Program-made: the position numbers and the translations under genes | Notes under the pieces: generated by a model | The model's database searches: none | Seen by the model: the letters and a program-made list of their open reading frames with translations, nothing else | Told to the model about the DNA's origin: nothing | NCBI GenBank assembly: GCA_023386115.1 | Contig: JAEWKL010000914.1 | Location: forward strand, 1-19,185 | DNA from: Pseudomonadota bacterium | Lineage (GTDB): Bacteria; Pseudomonadota; Alphaproteobacteria; Rhizobiales; Beijerinckiaceae | Direction of reading: 5' to 3' | DNA: 19,185 nt | Part shown: positions 7,660-14,174 of the stretch, piece after piece | How the letters are laid out: each line of letters starts with the position of its first letter | How positions within the stretch are numbered: position 1 is the first letter of the stretch

Positions 7660-8541
7660 ATGGCGAAGGTGATCGTGACGGTGGCGCCGACGGGCGGCAT
7701 GGCCTCGAAGGCGCAGAACCCCAACCTGCCGACCCAGCCCGGCGAGATCGCCGAGTCGGTGCACAAGTCCTGGAAGGAGGGTGCGGCGATCGCGGCGCTC
7801 CACGCCCGCCGGCCCGACGACGAGGCGACCTGCAACGATGAGATCTACCGCGACATCAACCGCCGCATCCGCGAGCGCTGCGACATCATCCTCAACAACT
7901 CGACCGGCGGCGGATCGAGCGGCGACATGCTGGTGCCGCGCCCCGACGGGCTGTTCGAATCGAGCTTCGAGGAGCGGCTGAAGGGCTGCGAGGCCGGGGC
8001 CGAGATGGCGACCTTCGACGGCATGACCTTCGCGGACGTGCATGGCGGCCGCGAGATCCTGGTCGTGACGACGCCGAGCCGCTGCGAGGCGCTGGCGAAG
8101 CGGATGCAGGAGCGCGGCATCAAGCCGGAATGGGAGGTGTTCGGACCCCAGCACATCCTGCAGGACGTGACCCGGCTGATCGAGAAGGGCTACGACAAGC
8201 CGCCCTACTACATCAACATGGTGCTCGGCGCCGACAAGGGCTTCCAGGGCGCGATGCCCTACTCGCACGACATCCTGGCGGCGATGATCCGGATGCTGCC
8301 GCCGCAATCGATCTTCTGCGTCTCGGGCATCGGGCCGGCCCAGCTGCCGGCGACGACGCAAGCCATCCTGCTCGGCGGCCACGTCCGGGTCGGGCTCGAG
8401 GACAACAACTACTATTCCCGCGGCCAGCTCGCGACCAACGAGCAGCTCGTCGCCCGCACCGTGCGGATCATCAAGGAGCTCAATCACGAGCCGGCGAGCC
8501 CGGCCGAGGCCCGGGAGATCCTCGGCCTCAAGGCCGTCTGA
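7660..8541 (+). CDS. BKACE family beta-keto acid cleavage enzyme (DUF849, Kce-like)
   Basis: This 293-residue TIM-barrel-family enzyme would join a 3-oxo acid and acetyl-CoA to give acetoacetate and an acyl-CoA. Family marks are VTVAPTGGMASK at residues 7-17, NNSTGGGSSGDM at 79-90, SGIGPAQLP at 222-230 and VRVGLEDNNYYSRGQLATN at 242-260. The last holds the Glu (E247) matching a metal ligand of Kce. Of the two histidines that bind Zn in Kce (HxH, 46 and 48), only H48 is kept; residue 46 is alanine (AALHARRPDD). The ATG at 7660 is chosen because AGGGAGG lies six bases before it; the frame is open further upstream only through overlap with the dehydrogenase gene. Ten bases separate it from the next gene, so it is within an operon. 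Confidence 0.9.
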   Translation: MAKVIVTVAPTGGMASKAQNPNLPTQPGEIAESVHKSWKEGAAIAALHARRPDDEATCNDEIYRDINRRIRERCDIILNNSTGGGSSGDMLVPRPDGLFESSFEERLKGCEAGAEMATFDGMTFADVHGGREILVVTTPSRCEALAKRMQERGIKPEWEVFGPQHILQDVTRLIEKGYDKPPYYINMVLGADKGFQGAMPYSHDILAAMIRMLPPQSIFCVSGIGPAQLPATTQAILLGGHVRVGLEDNNYYSRGQLATNEQLVARTVRIIKELNHEPASPAEAREILGLKAV

Positions 8542-8551
8542 GGAGGAACCG

Positions 8552-9772
8552 ATGCGCGCCCTCCGCTCCGCCCTCCTCGCGGGCCTGATCGCCTTCGTCC
8601 CTGCCACGGCCCGGGCGGAGGGCGCCGTCTCCGGCGACGTGGTGAAGATCGGCGTCCTCGCCGACATGTCGACGGCGATGGCCGACAATTACGGCACCGG
8701 CAGCGTCACCGCCGCGCGCCTGGCGGTCGAGGATTTCGGCGCCACGGTGCTGGCTAAGCCGATCGAGATCGTCGCGGCCGACCACCAGAGCAAGCCGGAC
8801 GTGGCGAGTTCGCTCGCCCGGCGCTGGTACGATGTCGAGGGGGTCGACATGATCACCGACCTCGACAACTCGGCGATCGCGCTCGGCGTCCAGGCGCTGG
8901 CGAAGGAGAAGGGCCGCCTCGCCCTCATCACCGGCTCGGGGTCGACGGTGATCACCGGGGCGCAATGCTCCGCCAACGGCGCGCTCTGGGTCATCGACAC
9001 CCACGCGTTGGCCCGTGCCATCGCCAAGCCCCTGGTGGAATCGGGCGAGAAGAGCTGGTTCTACGTCGTCGCCGACATCACGCTCGGGAAGTCGTTCGTC
9101 GCCGACGTGACGCCGGTGGTGACGAAGGGCGGCGGCACGGTCGCCGGCCAGGTCTTCCATCCCCTGCTCTCGCCGGACCTGTCGTCGCAGATCCTGCAGG
9201 CGCAAGCCTCGGGCGCCGGGGTGATCGCGCTGTTCAACGTCGGCGGCGACGCGATCAACGCGGTCAAGCAGGCCTCCGAGTTCGGGGTCCTCGGCGGCAA
9301 GCAGAAGCTCGCCGGCTTCTACATGACGGCGGTCGACGTCCACGCGCTCGGCCTCAAGGTCGCGGGCGGGCTCTACCTCGCGGAGGCGTTCTACTGGGAC
9401 CAGGACGACGCGACCCGGGCCTTCGCCAAGCGGTTCTATGACCGCCAGCGGGCGATGCCGAACAGCTACCAGGCCGGTGTCTACTCGGCGGTGACACATT
9501 ACCTGAAAGCCGTGAAGGCCGCCGGCACCGACGCAGCCGACGCCGTGATGGCGAAGATGCGCGAGATCCCGATCGACGACTTCATGACGAAGGGCGGTCG
9601 CCTGCGGCCGGACGGACGGGTGATCCGCGAGGTCTCGTTGTTCCGGGTCAAGCGCCCGGAGGAGTCGAAGGGGGAGTGGGACGTGATGGAGCGGGTCGCG
9701 ACGCTGTCGGGCGACGACGCCTTCCGGCCCCTCGCGGAGAGCGACTGTCCCCTGGTCAGGACGAGGCCGTGA
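8552..9772 (+). CDS. ABC transporter periplasmic substrate-binding protein, paralogue of the leftward-arm protein
   Basis: This is a 406-residue HAAT-type periplasmic binding protein. A signal peptide with an ARA cleavage site near residue 22 is followed by the first strand VKIGVLADMS. It aligns along its whole length with the binding protein encoded at 4164-5378. Shared blocks include GSVTAARLAVEDF, ARRWYD.EGVD, SYQAGVYSA.THYLKA, PEESKG.WD and a C-terminal CPLV, so the two arose by duplication. A GAGGAGG six bases upstream supports the ATG. It follows the BKACE gene by ten bases, and its stop overlaps the start of the DUF3237 gene by one base. As on the other arm, no permease or ATPase gene is nearby. 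Presumably it delivers a related but distinct ligand. Confidence 0.92.
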   Translation: MRALRSALLAGLIAFVPATARAEGAVSGDVVKIGVLADMSTAMADNYGTGSVTAARLAVEDFGATVLAKPIEIVAADHQSKPDVASSLARRWYDVEGVDMITDLDNSAIALGVQALAKEKGRLALITGSGSTVITGAQCSANGALWVIDTHALARAIAKPLVESGEKSWFYVVADITLGKSFVADVTPVVTKGGGTVAGQVFHPLLSPDLSSQILQAQASGAGVIALFNVGGDAINAVKQASEFGVLGGKQKLAGFYMTAVDVHALGLKVAGGLYLAEAFYWDQDDATRAFAKRFYDRQRAMPNSYQAGVYSAVTHYLKAVKAAGTDAADAVMAKMREIPIDDFMTKGGRLRPDGRVIREVSLFRVKRPEESKGEWDVMERVATLSGDDAFRPLAESDCPLVRTRP

Positions 9773-10245
9773 TGCAGATCGTGACGCGCGCCGCCCCCAC
9801 CCTGGAACACGTCTTCGACGCCCGCATCGACGTCGCGGCGCCGGTCGAGGTCGGCGTCACGGTTGCCGGCGCCCGCCGGGTCATCGCCATCACGGGCGGC
9901 ACCGTGTCGGGGCCCGCCCTCACCGGGCGGGTCATGCCCGGCGGGGCCGATTACCAGACCATCGCGGGAGACGGGCTCACCCGGCTCCATGCCCGCTACG
10001 TGATCGAGGCCGAGGGCGGCGCCCTGGTCTATGTCGAGAATACCGGCCTGCGCTTCGGACCGCCGGAGGCCCTGGAGCGCCTGCGCCGGAGCGAGCCCGT
10101 CGACCCGGCCCTGATCTATTTCCGCACCGCGCCCCGGTTCGAGACCGCGGCCCCGCACCTCGCCTGGCTGCAGACCAGCCTGTTCCTCGCCACCGGAGCC
10201 CGGGCGCCGGATCACGTGGCGCTCTCGGTGTACCGGGTGGGGTGA
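9772..10245 (+). CDS. DUF3237 (UPF0311) family protein
   Basis: This 157-residue cytoplasmic protein has no signal peptide. The family pattern is clear: ITGGTVSGPALTGRVMPGGA in the first half, a YVENTGLRFGPPE turn in the middle, and YFRTAPRFET...WLQTSLFLA near the end. DUF3237 proteins are predicted small beta-barrels; I know of no settled function. The start is fixed by a TGATG overlap with the binding-protein stop, which indicates translational coupling and a role in the same pathway. Being the last gene in an operon for acid breakdown, it may be an accessory enzyme or a ligand-binding protein. The longer upstream frame (from 9676) overlaps the binding-protein gene and is not favoured. Confidence 0.85.
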   Translation: MQIVTRAAPTLEHVFDARIDVAAPVEVGVTVAGARRVIAITGGTVSGPALTGRVMPGGADYQTIAGDGLTRLHARYVIEAEGGALVYVENTGLRFGPPEALERLRRSEPVDPALIYFRTAPRFETAAPHLAWLQTSLFLATGARAPDHVALSVYRVG

Positions 10246-10254
10246 GGGCTCATG

Positions 10255-10314
10255 CGAAATCCGACCGATCGCGTCAGGCGATCCGGTCGGATCGCGTTCG
10301 CAATGCGGATTTCG
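10255..10314. terminator. Nested inverted repeats between convergent genes
   Basis: An inner hairpin at 10261-10290 pairs CCGACCG with CGGTCGG and continues inward with one bulge. An outer pair, CGAAATCCG (10255-10263) and CGGATTTCG (10306-10314), can enclose it; the two cannot form fully at once because they share bases 10261-10263. It starts ten bases after the DUF3237 stop and faces the end of the convergent PAS gene. No T-run follows on either strand, so this is a candidate bidirectional terminator without the classical tail. Confidence 0.45.
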
Positions 10315-10344
10315 GCGTCGCTCAGACGTGTGGAGCCGCAGGCA

Positions 10345-11403
10345 TCACTCCGCCCGTGCCACCGCCACCGCACCCTCGACGAGGGTGAAGACGATGCCGG
10401 CCCGGCGCAGGGCCGCCAGCACGTGGGGGCGGGAGCGCGAGGACGGTCCCTCGGATTCCTCCTCCAGGCGCCGCACGGTCGAGAGCGAGACGCCGCTCTC
10501 CCGCGCGAGGTCGTTCAGGGTCCAGTCGAGGAGGCCGCGGGCCGCCCGCAGGTGGCAGCCCTCGATCGCCCGCTCGACGCTGATCGCCGGCTCGGCCTGG
10601 CGCGACGCGGAGTCCCGGGCCGCGGCCTCGGCCGCGAGCGGCGTGATCACGGCGGTCCAGCAGACCGGATCCGGGGTCTCGTCGCGCAGGGGCACCAGCG
10701 TCATGCGGAACGGCGCCGACCCACCCTCGGCGAGACGCAGGGTCGGTGCGATACTGAACGGCTGGCCCAGGGCGGCGAGGCGGGGCAGCTCGTCGCGCCA
10801 GCGCGACCGCTCCTCCGGCACGATCGGGCTGAGCCAATCCGCCCGCACCTCGTCGCGGCGCAGGCCCACGAGGGCCAGAAAATCGGACCCGTACTCGGTG
10901 AGCGGCAGGCGCGGCTCGGTATGGATGAAGACCTGCGCTTCCCGCGCCAGGCTGGCCCGGCGCTGCTGCTCCAGGCGGTGCATCTCGACCAGGCGCTCAC
11001 GGTCGGTCACGTCGAGGAGCACGCCGGTCGCGGCGACCGGGTGTCCCTCCGGGCTGAAGAAGACCTCGCCGCGGCTCACCACCGTGCGCGCCGTTCCGTC
11101 CGGTCTGATCAGCCGGACCGTGTGGCTGCCGAGGAGTCCGGCCTGGACGATCTGGGCGACATCCTCCAGCACGTCGCGATCGGCCGGATGGACCAGGCTG
11201 AGCAGCCGCTCGTAGCTCGCCGTCTCGCTCTCCGGCAGCCCGAGCAGGCGGTAGAGCCCCGACGACCAGACCTGCCGGCCGGAGACGAAGTCCCAGCGCC
11301 AGGCACCGGTCAGGCCGAACGCCTCGATCAGGCGCATGAAGTCGTGCGAGGACAGGTCCGCCGGCCGCGGGCCCGCGCGATGGTCCGGAGGGTGCATGGT
11401 CAT
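10345..11403 (-). CDS. PAS-PAS-helix-turn-helix one-component regulator
   Basis: This 352-residue soluble protein has two sensory domains and a DNA-binding end. The first PAS domain spans about 21-135 (GAWRWDFVSGRQVWSSGLYR, then the LVHPADR and RLIRPDGTAR motifs and a closing GVLLDVTDRE). A weaker PAS-like domain spans about 150-255 (YGSDFLALVGLRRDEV). The XRE-type HTH lies at about 284-345 (LRAARGLLDWTLNDLARESG, VSLSTVRRLEEE), a form frequent in alphaproteobacteria. There is no histidine-kinase, GGDEF or EAL domain, so a direct sensor-regulator is the simplest reading. ATG codons at 11403 and 11397 are both possible starts. It converges with the DUF3237 gene and has a long non-coding region upstream. 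The ligand and targets are unknown. Confidence 0.85.
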   Translation of the reverse strand: MTMHPPDHRAGPRPADLSSHDFMRLIEAFGLTGAWRWDFVSGRQVWSSGLYRLLGLPESETASYERLLSLVHPADRDVLEDVAQIVQAGLLGSHTVRLIRPDGTARTVVSRGEVFFSPEGHPVAATGVLLDVTDRERLVEMHRLEQQRRASLAREAQVFIHTEPRLPLTEYGSDFLALVGLRRDEVRADWLSPIVPEERSRWRDELPRLAALGQPFSIAPTLRLAEGGSAPFRMTLVPLRDETPDPVCWTAVITPLAAEAAARDSASRQAEPAISVERAIEGCHLRAARGLLDWTLNDLARESGVSLSTVRRLEEESEGPSSRSRPHVLAALRRAGIVFTLVEGAVAVARAE

Positions 11404-11961
11404 CGGGCGTCGTTCCGTCTCCGGCTTCGACCCGGCGCGGGGTGCCGGTGCGGGGCGAGGCCCTGTCGCCAGTCACGACTCACCCGCGCGACGCACATCA
11501 GAGTTCGACTTTCCAAGGCAAACATTCCTAAGCTCAGCATTCGTGCTCGGCCCGAATGAGCTGACATGCCGCAAAGTCAGTTGATTGTACGCCATGCAAT
11601 CACGACGGATCAACCAGCCACGATCCCGCGCGGGCGAGTGAGGGCGCCATCGCACGGAGCGTGGCAAGGCGGCGCGATCTCGCGGATTCCTGGCCGCCGA
11701 CGGCCTGTCTGGGCATCGCTTCCGGCTCTCCTCACGCTCTACGAAGACGGTCCGCGACATATGGCGCGGCCCTGCTGCGTCACGGGGCAGCATCGGACCG
11801 CGGGTGCGCCGGGGAACGAAAACAAACTTTCTCCCGACGAGCTTTTGGGCAGTAAACATTTTCTATGTTCGTTCTGAAAATAGAAAATCGCGTCTATTGC
11901 TGCGGAGCCTTCGCCGGACCTATCTACAGTCCTGAAGCTTCGCCCCGCGGAGCCGTGCGTC
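11404..11961. other. 558-bp non-coding region between divergent genes
   Basis: This long gap separates the PAS-HTH gene (-) from the small membrane-protein gene (+). Overlapping frames on both strands are open here, but none has a family look, a good ribosome site or the codon bias of its neighbours. The region holds an imperfect dyad at 11531-11562 (AGCTC...GAGCT), an AT-rich island around 11820-11890, and a perfect 9-bp dyad at 11858-11888. It is probably a control region; a small RNA is possible but not shown. Confidence 0.55.
11858..11888. promoter_or_regulatory. Perfect 9-bp dyad, candidate operator
   Basis: ATTTTCTAT (11858-11866) and ATAGAAAAT (11880-11888) are exact reverse complements, with half-site centres 22 bp apart, about two helical turns. 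It sits in an AT-rich island of otherwise GC-rich DNA, about 75 bp upstream of the small membrane-protein gene and some 455 bp upstream of the PAS-HTH gene. This geometry suits a dimeric transcription factor. Confidence 0.4.
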
Positions 11962-12246
11962 ATGCCGGATTCGACCATGCGTCCTGCCATCTTCGATCCG
12001 TTCGGCGAGCGCCTGGACCTGCGGTCTGGACAGGAGTCCAGGCAAGAGGCGGGTTGGGCAACGACGCGCCGCCGGCCGGTCCGGACCCGGCGGATCGTCG
12101 GTGCCGTGCTGTTCTGGGCCCTCGCGGCCGGGCTGATCACGGCCCGCGGCGTCTTCTTCGATCCCAGCACCGCTTTCGGGCCCGATGCGCCGGCCCGCGT
12201 CGCCGCGACGCAAGCGCCGGAGCAATCCGCCCGGATCCTGCGCTGA
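11962..12246 (+). CDS. Small single-pass membrane protein, unknown function
   Basis: I do not recognise this 94-residue protein. Residues 1-40 are polar, with an Arg-rich patch RRRPVRTRR at 36-44. One hydrophobic segment, IVGAVLFWALAAGLI, covers about 45-59, and a short Ala/Pro-rich tail follows. The charge placement suggests the N-terminus is cytoplasmic. Support for coding comes from strong third-position GC and the clear membrane segment. The ribosome site is weak (GCGGAG about ten bases before the ATG), and an internal ATG at 11977 is also possible. It precedes msrA by about 105 bp on the same strand. Confidence 0.6.
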   Translation: MPDSTMRPAIFDPFGERLDLRSGQESRQEAGWATTRRRPVRTRRIVGAVLFWALAAGLITARGVFFDPSTAFGPDAPARVAATQAPEQSARILR

Positions 12247-12299
12247 CGGGACGCCCTTCAGAAAACAGGCCCCGCACCCCACATCAGGTCGCGATCAGA

Positions 12300-12340
12300 G
12301 GTGTATCGCCTCCGGAGCCGCGAAGCTCCGTTCCGATACC
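12300..12340 (+). promoter_or_regulatory. Stem-loop in the msrA leader, abutting the ribosome site
   Basis: CGGAGC (12313-12318) pairs with GCTCCG (12325-12330) around a six-base loop. An outer stem of GGTGTATCG (12300-12308) with CGATACC (12334-12340) encloses it with one bulge. The structure ends exactly where the GGAG ribosome site of msrA begins (12341-12344), so it could influence translation start or mRNA stability. Confidence 0.45.
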
Positions 12341-12351
12341 GGAGCGACCCG

Positions 12352-13011
12352 ATGCTGTTCTTCCGCAAGCGCGCCGAGATGCCCGCGCCCGACCAGATCC
12401 TGCCGGGGCGCCCCACCCCCCTGCCGACGGCGGAGCGGCATTTCGTCAACGGTCACCCGCTCAAGGGGCCCTATCCGGACGGCGTCGAGACCGCCGTGTT
12501 CGGCCTCGGCTGCTTCTGGGGGGCGGAGCGCAAGTTCTGGCAGCTCGGCGACGGCGTCTTCGTCACCGCCGTGGGATATGCCGCCGGCACCACGCCGAAC
12601 CCGACCTACGAGGAGGTCTGCTCGGGGCTGACCGGCCATAACGAGGTCGTGCTCGTCGCCTACGACCCGCGCGTGATCCCCTTCTCCGCCCTGCTCAAGA
12701 CCTTCTGGGAGAGCCACGACCCGACCCAGGGCCTCCGCCAGGGCAACGATGTCGGTACGCAGTACCGCTCCGGCATCTACCTGCCTGACGAGGCTCGCCG
12801 GGCCGAGGCCGAGGCGTCCCGCGAGACCTATGCCGCTGCCCTGAAGGCCCGGGGCTTCGGCCCGATCACCACGGAGATCCGTGACGGCGGCCCATTCTAC
12901 TTCGCCGAGGACTACCACCAGCAGTACCTGGCGAAGAACCCCGGCGGCTATTGCGGCTTGGGGGGAACCGGCGTGTCCTGCCCGATCGGGGTCGGCGTCG
13001 CGGCCGAGTGA
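12352..13011 (+). CDS. msrA: Peptide-methionine (S)-S-oxide reductase MsrA
   Basis: This 219-residue enzyme reduces methionine-S-sulfoxide in oxidised proteins, using thioredoxin for recycling. The active-site motif GCFWGAE is at residues 53-59 with catalytic C54. GYAAGTTPNPTYEEVCSG follows, then HDPTQGLRQGNDVGTQYRS, and the C-terminal GYCGLGGTGVSCPIG supplies the recycling cysteines. The long N-terminal extension and long tail match the E. coli-type MsrA of about 212 residues. There is no signal peptide, so it acts in the cytoplasm. The ATG at 12352 has GGAG eight bases upstream; the GTG at 12301 would place the start inside the leader hairpin and is rejected. A strong terminator follows the stop, so msrA ends its transcript. 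Confidence 0.96.
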   Translation: MLFFRKRAEMPAPDQILPGRPTPLPTAERHFVNGHPLKGPYPDGVETAVFGLGCFWGAERKFWQLGDGVFVTAVGYAAGTTPNPTYEEVCSGLTGHNEVVLVAYDPRVIPFSALLKTFWESHDPTQGLRQGNDVGTQYRSGIYLPDEARRAEAEASRETYAAALKARGFGPITTEIRDGGPFYFAEDYHQQYLAKNPGGYCGLGGTGVSCPIGVGVAAE

Positions 13012-13022
13012 GCCGCCCGGAT

Positions 13023-13052
13023 CGGGACCGGCCTGTGCCGGTCCCGACTTTT
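13023..13052 (+). terminator. Rho-independent terminator of msrA
   Basis: A perfect 10-bp stem (13023-13032 with 13037-13046) has a CTGT loop and is followed by ACTTTT. It lies 11 bases after the msrA stop and just before the stop of the convergent mepA gene. No T-run exists on the opposite strand. Confidence 0.85.
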
Positions 13053-13054
13053 GG

Positions 13055-13975
13055 TCACCGTGCCTTCAGCACCGTGCGGCAGGCCTCCGGCAGGCCCGCC
13101 AGGGTCATCGGCGGACGCGGCTTGCCGGGCGGGCGCGGCTTGGGGTTCAGCACCGCGTCCGTGAACCAGTAATCGAGTTCGGAGCCGCAGCCGTCGCCGG
13201 CCGGCGGCGGGTCCTGGTCGTGGCAGGCCGCCTCGCCCGCCGGGCAGTCGAGCCGGATATGGAAGTGGTAGTTGTGGCCGTAGATCGGCCGCACCTTGGT
13301 GAGCCAGCTCCGGTCCGACCCCGCCTCGCGGCAGAGCGCCCGCTTGATCGCCGGGTTGACGAAGATCCGCGCCACTTCCGGCTCGCGCGACACCATCTTG
13401 ATCAGCCGCAGGTGCTCCGGGCGCCAGACCTCCGGGTCGATGTCGCGCCGGTCCGGCCGTACCACGTTGGTGGCCGACATCTCCTCCCGCTCGGCCCGGG
13501 TCAGGCGCCGGTCCGGCATCGGGGTCAGCCAGATATCGGCGTCGAGGCCGAGCTGGTGCGAGGCGTGGCCGGTCAGCATCGGCCCGCCCCGGGGCTGGGA
13601 CATGTCGCCGACGAGGAGCCCCGGCCAGCCCGCCTTGCGCGGCGCCTCGGTGGCGATTCGCTCCAGGAAGGCGACGAGCCGGGGGTGGCCCCAGTTCCGG
13701 TTGCGCGACAGGCGCATCACCTGCCAGGTGGCGCCGTCGATCGGCAGCGACTCGGCGCCGGCCACGCAGCCCCGCGCGTAGCCGCCGATCGCCCGCGGCG
13801 GCAGCGCCGCCGGCGTCGTCGCACGGCCGAACAGGGCTTTCGCCGGCGTGGATGGGTCGTCCGGATTGGCGAGCGGCGGCAGCGGCTTCGGGTTGAGGGT
13901 GCCGCGATCCTGCGCGAGGGCGGGAGCGGCGAGCGCGAGGAGGACCGTCAGGACGGCGGCACGGCGAATCGGCAT
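13055..13975 (-). CDS. mepA: Penicillin-insensitive murein DD-endopeptidase MepA
   Basis: This 306-residue periplasmic zinc hydrolase of the LAS family cuts D-Ala-meso-DAP cross-links in peptidoglycan. A signal peptide with an ALA cleavage site ends near residue 21. Zinc and active-site motifs are TGHASHQLGLDADIW (135-149; H140 and D147 match H113 and D120 of the E. coli enzyme) and YGHNYHFHIRL further on (matching H211). Several cysteines (C70, the CHD and CGSELDYWF regions, a late EACR) fit a disulfide-containing periplasmic protein. The frame is open for 33 more codons upstream, but the ATG at 13975 directly precedes the signal peptide. The ribosome site is poor. It converges with msrA. 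Confidence 0.94.
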   Translation of the reverse strand: MPIRRAAVLTVLLALAAPALAQDRGTLNPKPLPPLANPDDPSTPAKALFGRATTPAALPPRAIGGYARGCVAGAESLPIDGATWQVMRLSRNRNWGHPRLVAFLERIATEAPRKAGWPGLLVGDMSQPRGGPMLTGHASHQLGLDADIWLTPMPDRRLTRAEREEMSATNVVRPDRRDIDPEVWRPEHLRLIKMVSREPEVARIFVNPAIKRALCREAGSDRSWLTKVRPIYGHNYHFHIRLDCPAGEAACHDQDPPPAGDGCGSELDYWFTDAVLNPKPRPPGKPRPPMTLAGLPEACRTVLKAR

Positions 13976-14115
13976 GGGACGGGGGTTATGGGACCAGGGT
14001 TGCGGAAGGCAGGGGCATGGGCTGCAGGCTAGCGTCCCGATCGCCCGGGGGGAACTGCCCCGCTGCTCCACCATTCGCCGCAGCGTTCACGACCGGTCCC
14101 TCATGGTCGAGCCTC

Positions 14116-14141
14116 GGAACAGGCTCCGCCGCGGCAGCGTT
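14116..14141 (+). promoter_or_regulatory. EcfG (general stress response) promoter
   Basis: GGAAC (14116-14120), 17 bases, CGTT (14138-14141) is an exact match to the GGAAC-N16/17-CGTT consensus of the alphaproteobacterial sigma factor EcfG, controlled by PhyR and NepR. The start codon of the PRC-barrel gene lies 33 bases after the -10, a normal distance. No other exact match was found in the non-coding parts of the window. Confidence 0.75.
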
Positions 14142-14174
14142 GCCGGGGAAGAGTCAGAATTCTGGAGAGTTCCG

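Noticed and set aside
7192..8688. A 498-codon minus-strand open frame across the dehydrogenase and BKACE genes
   Set aside because: It lies antisense to clear genes with ribosome sites and catalytic motifs, and its protein has no recognisable domain.
10252..11559. A 435-codon plus-strand frame opposite the PAS-HTH gene
   Set aside because: The minus strand encodes PAS and HTH motifs; the plus-strand product is Arg/Gln/His-rich with no motif.
11473..11877. Overlapping frames on both strands in the long gap (128 codons minus, 103 codons plus)
   Set aside because: Neither has a ribosome site, a domain or the codon pattern of its neighbours, and they overlap each other over most of their length.
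12881..14032. A 383-codon plus-strand frame opposite mepA
   Set aside because: MepA on the minus strand has a signal peptide and the zinc motifs; the opposite frame has none and overlaps the end of msrA.
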